Source: Pyronema omphalodes (lineage: Eukaryota; Ascomycota; Pezizomycetes; Pezizales; Pyronemataceae). From it: a stretch of 64,000 nt of DNA. The stretch is from contig JAJJXM010000047.1 of NCBI GenBank assembly GCA_024516155.1, positions 248,001 to 312,000 of the forward strand. The letters run 5' to 3'. The notes beneath the pieces were generated by a model. It was not told the DNA's origin, did not search any database, and saw only the letters and a list, made by a program, of their open reading frames with translations. Positions within the stretch are counted from its first letter, which is position 1, and each line of letters opens with the position of its first letter. Both the position numbers and the translations under genes were made by a program. Below are positions 54,686 to 64,000 of the stretch, piece by piece.

Positions 54686-55421
54686 CGTGAGCTTCGATTT
54701 TTGGTTACGGAAGTTACCGGCGGGGAGCTGTCGAATGTAGCTTACGAACCCTTGCCCTTGGAGGGGTAATTTTGCACGTGTCAATGGAATGCGCACGTGA
54801 GATGTTTGGCAAGCCGAGGAATAAAACAGAGAGAGGCAGTAGAGGAATGCAAGACCTCAGAAATATGGTGTTTCTATGGGTTTTTGTTCTTTTTATCTCT
54901 CAACGGTGATTCTTTCTTGACATGTCACACAACAGCTGCTGCGCTGGTCATGCGACTATTTCAACGAATGTCAAACGCCTTGCGCCCCATGTTAACGTTT
55001 CGAGAGAAACTCGATTGCGAGACAGTGATACCGCAAACCCTTACCCAGTTAAATCTTTCACGATTCCCAACAGGAATCATGACCCAAGTTTGTACCGGTG
55101 ACAGTAGAAAACATCTCGAATGTCGACCAAACTGCACTCGAATCCCAGAGTTCAGGTGCGGCTCTCTCCCAGCCCTTCCATGGGAGCTGGTAGTAGCTCG
55201 CTAAACCTCTCCCAGTTAGTCCTTGTCAAAAAGTTGTTGAGAGCTGTCTGCCTGTCGCCTTCACCATCGGGTGCTTCGTTTTCGTACAAGTCTCTTTCGC
55301 TCGTCAACTTCCCATCGGTTCACACGTCTTTTCCGCCGCTCTAGCTCCAGGTTCCGGTTCACAGCGTACATGCGCATCTCGCCTGTCGAATCTTCTGCTC
55401 GTCGATGATACCCTCGTCACC
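54686..55421. promoter_or_regulatory. FOL3 / MCP2-like divergent region with two CACGTG boxes
   Basis: 736 bp without a gene. CACGTG occurs at 54775-54780 and 54794-54799, 90-115 bp upstream of FOL3 and only 13 bp apart edge to edge. The last 250 bp are CT-rich leader-like DNA for the kinase gene. Confidence 0.5.
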
Positions 55422-57552
55422 ATGCGTACCTTAGGTCCTCTTTCCCGCCAGCTACTGCTCCGTCGCCCCGCCACTGCTACCAGTACGACGTCTATTCCAG
55501 CTACTTCTTGGGTATGCAGAAGATGCATCTCTTCGACTTTACCCCGGAGATTCCCGACTATTGCGAACAGCGCTGTACCAAAATCTAAATTCCGTCGAAA
55601 GGGTCTTACATTATTAGTGGCGGGGGTGGGAACCGGAGTAGTTGCTGCGTCGTTGGGATGGACGGATGGAAAGCATTATTTGAATGCCACAGAGAGAGCT
55701 GCTAGAGTTGCGAAGGCATTATTTTTGTGCATACAAGAGTGGGTTCAACTATACCTATAACTTTCTCCAGTAACTGTGGTTGGAATGAGATGGCTAATAC
55801 ATAGCTGGTTTATTAAATAGTTACCGAACTACGTTAAAAGTCGTGGAAGAGAGGCCCGAAGATAAGGATGGCTTATTATCGGCATGTCATACCCGCTGTG
55901 CTAAGAGGTTAGTTTGGACGGGAGTGTTACCAGGATTATACAGAGGCTAATGAGCTGTGGAATTTGAAGGACATATGCTGTTCTAGAGGCGAACGGAAGT
56001 ATTTTTATTAAGCTCGGTCAGCATTTGGCTGCTATGGGATATCTTTTACCATACGAATGGACGACGGAATTTATCCCGCTACAAGACAGATGTCCCATCA
56101 GCAGTATCGAGAGTATCCGGAAGGTATTTACGATTACCTACAACAGTTAATATAAAGATCGTTGCCTAATTCTGGAATTTTGCAGATGATTTTGGATGAT
56201 ACTGGCTACACTATTGAGGAACTCTTCGACAGCTTTGATGAACACCCCATTGGAGCCGGTAAATACCACAAGTCCAAAACTTCCATATTATACCATCTTC
56301 TAACATCTCCTTAGCTTCCCTAGCACAAGTTCATCGTGCCACATTGAAGGGTGGCCAGGAGTACGCACGTCCATCCACCTTCTCTTTGATATCCTACTAA
56401 ACATTCTCTAGAGTCGCCGTCAAGCTCCAGCATCCCTCCCTAGCCGAATGGATTCCTCTCGACATGGCATTAACAAAATTCACCTTCACAAACATCAAGC
56501 ACTTCTTCCCTGAATACCCATTGACATGGTTAAGTGACGAAATGGAAGCTTCTCTCCCCCACGAACTCAACTTTGAATACGAAGCCGAAAACATCAAACG
56601 AATCCAAGAACATTTCCGGAACGTTAAAGAAGACCATCCATTAGTTGTTCCCAACGTAATTTGGGCCAAACCAAGAGTATTGGTAATGGAATTCTTACCC
56701 GGAAAACGTTTAGATGATTTGGATTATCTTGATGCAAACAACATTTCTCGGGATGAAGTATCAGCTTCTTTGGCTAGGATATTCAACGAAATGATTTTCG
56801 GAAATAACGCACCCTTACATTGTGATCCTCATGGAGGAAATATTGCTATCAGGGTAAACAAAAACAGACCTTGCAATTTCGATATCATTTTATATGATCA
56901 TGGATTATATCGAGATATCCCAGTGGATCTGAAAAGAAGTTATGCAAAGCTTTGGTTGGCGGTTATTGATTCAGATATCCCGAATATGAAGAAATATGCC
57001 CAAGAAGTCGCCGGGATTAAGGAAGAACAATTCCCGTTGTTTGCTTCGGCAATTACTGGAAGAGATTTCACCGCTTTAACAAAAGGTGTTAACACCCAGC
57101 GTGATGAAGCTGAGAAAGCTGTTATTACCGAAGGTATGTACATCTTTTTCTTTCTTCCCTTTACCCATTCTTTATCCATAACACCAATCTAACAAAACAA
57201 CACAGCCCTAGGCGACGGCCTCCTAGAACAACTAGTCCAGCTTCTAAACGACGTTCCAGGGGTAATTCTCCTAATCCTCAAAACCAACGACCTAACACGA
57301 TCTCTTGACGAAAACCTTAAAACCGGTAGAGGGCCAGAAAGACAATTCATGATAATGGCCAGATATTGTACCAAAGCAGTTTATGAGGAAACTTTGGAAA
57401 TGTTGAATCGGAATGGTGGATTGCTAAGGTTGGGAAACTTTTTTACTTGGTTACATGCCGTTTGGAATTATTGGAGAGTAGAGGTTAAGTTGAAGGCTTT
57501 TGAAAGTGCGTTGTTTTGGAAGGCGTTGTTGGGGTTGGAGGGAAGAGTGTAA
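55422..57552 (+). CDS. MCP2: Mitochondrial ABC1/ADCK (UbiB-type) atypical kinase, MCP2/CQD2-like
   Basis: Seven exons: 55422-55738, 55821-55907, 55970-56123, 56186-56258, 56315-56360, 56412-57133 and 57206-57552 (581 residues). An Arg/Ser/Thr-rich mitochondrial presequence (1-45) is followed by a likely membrane segment (GLTLLVAGVGTGVVAASLGW). UbiB hallmarks: SIFIKLGQHLAA (KxGQ motif), the Ala-rich loop ASLAQVHRATLKGGQEVAVKLQHP with invariant Lys, HELNFEYEAENI, VLVMEFLPGKRLDDL, HCDPHGGNI and DIILYDHGLYRDI, where DHG takes the place of DFG. Closest known group by pattern is yeast Mcp2 (YLR253W)/human ADCK1 rather than Coq8. Related proteins affect coenzyme Q distribution and mitochondrial lipid homeostasis. 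Assignment to that subgroup is moderately sure. Confidence 0.9.
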
Positions 57553-57606
57553 AGCGGATATAGAGCGTGGGATTACAGTTAAGGAGGCAGTTGGGAGTTA
57601 AGAGTT

Positions 57607-57624
57607 GGGGGGGGGGGGGGGGGG
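57607..57624. repeat. G18 homopolymer
   Basis: Eighteen G residues 55 bp after the stop codon of the MCP2-like gene. Confidence 0.92.
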
Positions 57625-58177
57625 TGTGAGTTAAGATGGGGGGAGGGGGGTTGCAATGGAGCAGAATGTAGGATACCATAGGATTAGTGAAGAAAGAAAC
57701 ATGACGCAAAATTAATGATCGTTGGACTCTTACTTTTGGTTTCGCTATGTACTGAGTACAGAGTACACAATTAGATTCTCCAGGCTTGGATAGTAAAGCC
57801 ATGAAGCCATGAAGCCATGAAGCCATAAACTTAGGCAACCCCACAACGCCACAAAACAAAAACAAAAACAAAAAAAACATTACACATACACGCCAGTAAC
57901 CCCAATAATCCCAATAACCGATATATCATCCTCCCATTCACACTCACATTTTCACCAAAGCTATATATCTTCCAATAAATTACCATCCCTCTCAATCTCA
58001 CAACAATCAACAATCAATCATCACTCGTAATCTCGCAATCTCGCACTAGTTAATTGATTTATGTATATCATAACTTTATTCCATTTTACTCAAGTTTGTT
58101 CATTGCTTTGATGTTTTGAACATTCTCTTTAGCTGTTAGTTGTTCTAATCCACACATCGTCTCAATCCATTCCTTTA

Positions 58178-58197
58178 CCCCCCCCCCCCCCCCCCCC
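58178..58197. repeat. C20 homopolymer
   Basis: Twenty C residues in the MCP2-SEPH tail-to-tail region. Confidence 0.92.
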
Positions 58198-59095
58198 TCC
58201 ACGCCCCCACACCCCGACCCCGCCGCCGCACTTTATTCCACTCCTTCCCCTGTCTTCATCTCATTTAATTCCGCACACCATCACTGCTGCGTATTCATAT
58301 CATCTCAAGTCATTCTTAATCCTTAATCATTGATAGTTTTATGATTTCATGATTTAAACTTCATCCTATCCTTATCCTATTCCATCCCATATCCAACCCA
58401 TCCCATCCCATACCACCCCATACCATATCCTAATCATCCCAATCATCCCAATCCAACCCAATCCATACTCCCATACCACCCCATATACAACCCAATCCCA
58501 ACCCATCCCATCACATTCATCATATCCATATCCCAATCATCCTAATCATCCAACCCATCCCAACCCATCCCAACCCATCCCAACCCATCAATATCCATCC
58601 CATCCATATCCCAATCACCCCCCCCAAAAAAACAGCAACACAAAAACAACACCGATATCAAACACAAAGCCAAATACAAAAAAACGACAAAGCCGACAGA
58701 AGACAAAAGACAATCAGGTATGATATCCCAATCCCAATCCCAATCCCGATCCCGATCCCGATCCATTTTTTTTCCATCATACCCCGACCAAGTAAACCCC
58801 GGACCAAACCCCGACTGAACTAAACCAAACCAAACCCAAATAAAAAGCAAAAAGCAAGATAAACAGAAACAGAGAAAACTAGAAAGGAAGAGAGGAGGGA
58901 AGAAAGGAAGAGGAAGAAAGGAAGAGGGAAGATAGGAGGGAAGAGGGGAGGAAAAGAAGAATATAACTTATACAAGAAAGAAAGGAAGGAAGAAAGAGGT
59001 GTAGGATTCAACTTTTTTACGCCATAAGAGGACTATTTCATTTCACTGCCCTGGATACTCCAGCTCCAACTTCAACTTCAACTGCAACTTCAACA

Positions 59096-62000
59096 TCATT
59101 CCAACTCCACCCGGCCCTCACTCGAACCCGCAGTACCACCTCTATGTCTTCTCGGAACATAATTATTCGCCGCCCTATAGCGACCATTGACAACACTAGG
59201 CGGGGTAGGGGGAGCATGCGTAATCTGTGGATGGCCTGGGTGTCCATTACTTCCATGACCCGGGGAACCAAACTGCATTTGCGGTTGTTGATGTTGATGT
59301 TGGTGTTGGTGTTGATGTTGATTAAGAATCTGTTGATGATGTTGTTGTTGATGAAGAAGAAGTCTAGAATCCCTAGGATCTCTTGGATCTCTCACATCCT
59401 GTTGCTGCTGAGAAGCCCCTCTTAATCCCAACGCACTCTGACTAGGGCGTAACCTTAACCTACTGGGTAGTCCTGCTTTCAATCCACTGGGGGATGCACT
59501 ACCAGCTGAGACGTTACTATTACTTCTCTGAGCTCTTGTCCTTGCAGAGTTCGTAACACGGTTGCTTGGTTCCGTTTCAGCAAGGTTTTCATGAGCCCAG
59601 ATGGAAGAAAGTCGTCTTCTAGCAGGTTGAGCTGAGGTGGAAGGTAGAGGGCTACTAGCTTGAGATCTTCGTCGGTTCATGTTGCCTCGTAGACTTCCTT
59701 TGCTTCTGTCGTTACAGGCTTTGACCAAGTCATTTGCCATGTTTCTGACCAGAACTGCGGAGTCTTTTTCGGCGACTCGTTTGACGATAGGGTACATTCC
59801 GTATTCTCTGATAAGTGCCTCTTTTTGTTCGTTGGCGTCACAGATGGTGGTTAGGATCTTTAGAAGATTCAACCGCACGACGGGTTTGGTGTGTTCGAGC
59901 TTCTGAACGATACGAGCAAAGAATTCTCGGCGACCGACGGCGCGAGCAATGGGAGGACTTAGACGGAGGAGTTTTTGGAGGGGTTCGAGGGTGTGCTCGA
60001 AGGCGTTTGTTTTCGAGGTTGTGAAAGAGCGGACAATAGCGTCGATGGAGTATTGTTGAGAAAGTCTTTCTTCAACTCTTGCGGTTTCTTCTTGTAGCCA
60101 AACAAAGATTGCGTCCAGAGCTGTTACCTGCCAGTAGGGGTCAGATAGTAGAGAGATGTAGAATTCTAATCCATCGTTCTGCCAGAGGATCTTCCTGCAG
60201 TGTTTGCCGGAATGTGCCATGTCGCAGAGAATAGGTAGTGCGAATTCCTTCAAAGGTCGCTCATCCCGGACAATCTTTTGTAACAATGGTACAATTCCAT
60301 TCATTGCTGCTTCTTCTTGTCGGGACTTGCTGAGACGGCAAAGGTTGTACATGGTGTTTAGGACTTGGTTGGAGATTTCGGTGAAGTGAGGTGCATTATG
60401 ATTTGATCTGAGAAGATCGGTCAATACCTCGATTGCGTTGGCATTCTGGAGAGTATCCAGAGTTGCCGACAACATAGAGAGGTTCTTGATAAACTTGAGC
60501 ATCACGATCTGATGAGCCGGTGCCATTCTCTCAAGATCCTTGAGAACTCCTATAAAGCACATATTAGCCGACTTCAGAATAACCCAAGCATTCCAAGACT
60601 TACGCTTCAAGACAATGCGATCCGCTACCATCTCCTTCACATGGTTTTCGGCCTGTGAGAAAAGGTAGAAGATATTGACTACCCTTTCTACACAGAGGTT
60701 TGAAATCTCTCCCCTCTCGCAAAGCAAGTGATTCAGAACAATCGACAAGGGATTCAACACAGCGCTCCTTGAAAAAATCCTACAAAAGTCGTTTTTCGGG
60801 GTGGGGCCCTGCATTTCAAAAACACTCCAGATTCCATTCACACCAATTAACACCAAATCCTTTGAAGCTTCGTAGTCTTCCTCCAAAAACTCCACAAGCA
60901 CATTCAAACCACCACAACTGACGAACATCTGTAGTGTTAGAATTGATGTTTGATACATCTGGCGAACGAATGCGGCTGCTTCTAATCTGATATTTGACGG
61001 GTACTTTTTTGCTGCAAATTTTGTGACAATTGGGATACCACCGACGAAGCACATGTTTTCTTGGACTTCGACATCATCGAAGATGAGCTAGACAAACATT
61101 AGAAATTATAGATCAAGCTGAAAACAGTACCACTTACAGCATTGATAATCTTCAGCAACTTTAGAATAACCTCCCGCTTTGTGCATGTCTCCAATACCTC
61201 TAATATAGGCAGCATTCCATGAGCGCTGATAACATTATCTTTAGTCTCTGGTGTTTCTGTTAAGATATCCATGAGATCTGAAGAAATCATATCCAATTCA
61301 TCTTCCGACTCAGTGGTTTTTAAGCCACTGACCAGATTGTCGATTTGTGAACACAACTTGGCATATTTATCCCTGGCAATATTTGCTTCCAAATCCATCT
61401 CATCAAAGCCTTCTTCGATTTCCGCAAATGGATCATCTTCATCCCCTTCATCTCCAAGCCATGAGTGATTCGAAAGTTTACTGTTCAGCATCAAACTTTG
61501 GCCTTCTTCACCCTCAAGGTCGGAATCATAATCATTTCCGCCTGCTTCACTTCCTCCAAAAACATCCGAATAGTCTTCCTCACCATCTGCTTCGGCAAAT
61601 TTCTGAATTTCGAGCGTTGAACGGGATCTCCTCATTATATTCGTTTCCTTTTCAGTATCTCCAAAGTTCAATGGTGGTCTTCTCATACTTCCACCATTTG
61701 ATGATGATTTTGACGAGCGTGGTAAGCTGTTTTTAAGATCTGATGGATGGAAAAGTCGAGGGCTAAGCGATACATCCTTTTTCGGTCCATTTTTCATAGA
61801 GTCTACTTTCTTTGCAAATGCATTATCGTTAAAGGGTCCCAAATCCGAGTAATCCTCCATTGAATCTTCACGGAATATAGAAGCAGGCCGTTGTGCTGGT
61901 GAGCGATGAGAAGGCGGTGTACCATATTTCCTCCTGGCTTTGATAACTCTGTGTCTTCCTGGCGATCCATCACCTAAACGGTCCATAGCGGAAGAGAACT

Positions 62001-63870
62001 GTTTCGAGAATTCCGTGAAATCCGGAAGTTCAGGTTCGCTAGGTCGACGCTGTACATACGGTCTTATAGTTTGCATTGGGTCGTCTTCTTGGAAAGCCGT
62101 CTTGAGAGGACTCCTTGGCGGTTGCGCAGATGAAAGCTGCATTGGAGATCTTACTGTTAAGTCACCTTCAAAGTTATCATCCCAACTTTCATTAGCTCCG
62201 TCGTTTGTGGCAAATGACTTTAATCGCTCTGCCGATGCTAATGGTCTTAGCCTGTTTTGCTTCTGAGGTAATTGAAGAACACTAGTAGGAGAGATCGCAG
62301 AAGCGAAATCGTCATCCCAGTTATCATCATCGTCTTTTTCGTCAGCTTAAAGTTAAAAAATGACTGGCCGGTCTTTATCTTACCAGCACTTTCGGGTGAC
62401 ATGAAAAGCTCAGTATTAGGTCTCTGCCTATTTGCTAGAGCTAGTACACCCTTACTTGGAGCAGCCGAGAACGATCTCCTTTGACTAGGACTCATCGAAT
62501 GTCTCTGTAGTTTCTTGGAGGAACCTGAGCTAGGCGATTTTAGAGCTTCATTCCATTTCTGGACACTCTTTACCGCTTCGTCATGGTTTGGTGGTCTGGC
62601 TTGAACGACTGAATCGGATCTTTTGGAATTGACCACCCATGGATGTTTAAGAAGCTTTCGAGCCGAAACACGCAAGTTGGGGTCTTTCTGGAAACACTGC
62701 ATCAAAAAGTCCCGACAAGCCTAGAAAATATAAGCAATTTTGTAAACAATAATGAAAACTCCACTTACAGGAGAAACACCCTCCGGTAATGGGGGGTGAT
62801 CATCGTTTACTATTCGAAATAACGCCTGCATAGACGCAAGTTTGTAGTATGGTGGTTTTCCCTCCAACAGCTCAATAACTGTACATCCTACACTCCAGAT
62901 ATCAGAAGACGTGGAAGCTCCAGCAAGCTCAATAACCTCCGGTGCCATCCAGTATGGAGTTCCAACAACCGATGAATCGCTCAGACCATTAGTTCTGGTA
63001 GCAACTCCAAAATCCGCAAGCTTAACTAAACCATCCTTTGTGGTCAAAATATTCGCACCCTTGATGTCTCGATGGATAACACCTTGGTCGTGGAGATATA
63101 GTAGTCCGTGTAGGATTTGTGTCAAGTAGATACCGACAAGGTTCTCTGGGAATTTTCCAAAGTTCTTGCAGATACTGTGCAAGGAACCGTTTTCGCAATA
63201 CCTAGCAGAGGGTTAGTACATGTGTAAGCGGCTGACGGCGGATTTCTGTGTCGTACTCTAGAATGATATAAAGCGAATCGTTCGTCTTGGAATAGCCGTG
63301 GTACTGGACAATATTTGGGTGCTAGAAGCATTTAGCCAACCTAGACATAGCTGCGACGGAGGATGAAACGCACATTGAGGTTCTTTAGAAGATCAATCTC
63401 GAGCTGTAGAGTTCCACGATAGAAAATACCAAGTCAGCCAAAGTTTTAACTGAAAACAGGAAAATAAAAATAAAAATAAAAACAATGACAGCTCTTCACG
63501 CACCATAATCACGCGTAGCTCGCTCTTGGGTAGATCCGACAGTCGCACTTGTTTAACAGCAACCGTCTGGCCCGTGCCCATATTAAGGGCTCTGTAAACC
63601 GAGCCGAATGCTCCCTTCCCGAGACAGTCTCCCAAGGTCTGTGCATCTCCGTTAGCATCGCCGGGAGTGTTGCCGTAGAGACAGGGAACCGACATAGTCC
63701 GGCAATGCCGTCGCCAACGTCGACGGATCATTGTCCTTCGAGGAATGTGTAGAGTGCGAAGTTCCGGGCCGGCTGCCACCACTCCCAGCCCGACTCGCGG
63801 GCCTTTTGTTCGGGGTCGTCGGTCGCTCATTTGTAGACCGTCCTGGTATTGTTGGGGTATAGGTCGGCAT
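59096..63870 (-). CDS. sepH: Septation initiation protein kinase SepH (Cdc7/Cdc15 family) with ARM-like C-terminus
   Basis: Nine exons: 63870-63694, 63638-63504, 63403-63374, 63321-63257, 63201-62769, 62720-62384, 62345-61138, 61087-60604 and 60549-59096, giving 1440 residues. A Ser/Thr/Pro-rich head (1-58) leads into the STE-type kinase domain (about 60-315): [14 protein letters not shown] (Lys88), HRDIKGAN (Asp181), ADFGVA (Asp199), [10 protein letters not shown] and [11 protein letters not shown]. The middle is disordered and acidic. From about residue 790 the protein is helical and armadillo-like ([79 protein letters not shown]), as in SepH/Cdc7. The tail is His/Gln-rich. SepH drives the septation initiation network from the spindle pole body. 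Intron 6 is only 38 nt and intron 8 (54 nt) is in-frame without a stop. Confidence 0.94.
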
Positions 63871-64000
63871 TATATAATTCCCCTCCTCTCTGTATACCGT
63901 AATCGAAAAAACCGTGCGTTCTTGTTATATATATTTTTTTCTTTTGCGAAGAATGAAGTGTAACCCGTTCAACGGACCAGCGCAAGTGTGTATGATCGAA
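63871..64000. promoter_or_regulatory. Start of sepH upstream region
   Basis: 130 bp to the window edge, A/T-rich, containing a TATATATATTT run (63925-63937) about 60 bp upstream of the sepH ATG. Promoter or leader; cut off by the window. Confidence 0.4.

Larger units (their letters stand above)
57553..59095. other. MCP2-SEPH tail-to-tail region
   Basis: 1.5 kb between converging genes, no supported gene. Holds a G18 run (57607-57624), GAAGCCAT repeats (57798-57825), a C20 run (58178-58197), CCATCCCAAC/CATCCCATACC repeats (58375-58620), a CCCAATCCCAAT/CCCGATCC tract (58728-58765) and purine-rich AAGGAAGAGG repeats (58880-58995). Confidence 0.65.

Overview
The window is nuclear DNA of a filamentous ascomycete (Pezizomycotina). 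Genes carry short introns, mostly 48-110 nt, with GT..AG ends and CTAAC/CTGAC-type branch points. The gene set is fungal: SepH, SOG2, LCL2, Aim25, URC4/Urg3 (DUF1688), ERG7 and TAF13. No bacterial operon, phage or CRISPR structure is present. The class is not certain; an early-diverging group such as Orbiliomycetes or Pezizomycetes is possible, but this is only an impression from protein sequence. Gene models below were spliced by eye: every exon junction was checked for reading frame and for agreement with the expected protein family, but there is no transcript evidence.

Layout: 1-2523 is low-complexity DNA with a short transposon-like hairpin. 2524-6310 (-) is an inositol-polyphosphate 5-phosphatase with a proline-rich N-terminus and a WD40-like region. 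6311-14850 is an 8.5 kb stretch without a convincing gene, holding microsatellites and a 97-bp Harbinger-type MITE. 14851-18886 (+) holds URC4 and SGT1. 18887-21458 is a repeat island: a telomere-like CCTTAA-rich tract, a 367-bp pogo-type MITE and 8/9-bp minisatellites. 21459-25533 (-) is a 1302-residue coiled-coil protein, divergent from ERG7 (26333-28705, +). Then come a CHY zinc-finger protein (+), the 20S proteasome alpha subunit PRE6 (-), a D-2-hydroxyglutarate/D-lactate dehydrogenase (+), LCL2 (+), tRNA endonuclease SEN2 (-), mitoribosomal mL57 (-), an alpha/beta-hydrolase (+), UBC7 (-), Aim25 scramblase (+), a small hypothetical gene (-), TAF13 (+), a PPR protein (-), mitoribosomal mS23 (+), SOG2 (+), dihydrofolate synthase FOL3 (-), an ABC1/ADCK kinase like MCP2 (+) and the septation kinase SepH (-).

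The genes are housekeeping genes, not one pathway. Several concern mitochondria (mL57, mS23, PPR protein, D-2HGDH, Aim25, MCP2-like). Two belong to NDR/SIN-type morphogenesis and septation signalling (SOG2, SepH). Several concern protein quality control (SGT1, UBC7, PRE6, LCL2). Head-to-head pairs with short shared promoters are frequent, and CACGTG boxes lie in several of these.

I found no convincing new multi-gene system. The most unusual features are structural: a 7-nt internal exon in PRE6, a 21-nt exon carrying the FOL3 P-loop start, a 5-nt first coding exon in the CHY gene, a 38-nt intron in sepH, a hydrolase with glycine at the nucleophile position, three non-autonomous transposon-like elements, and nine long C or G homopolymers confined to non-coding DNA.
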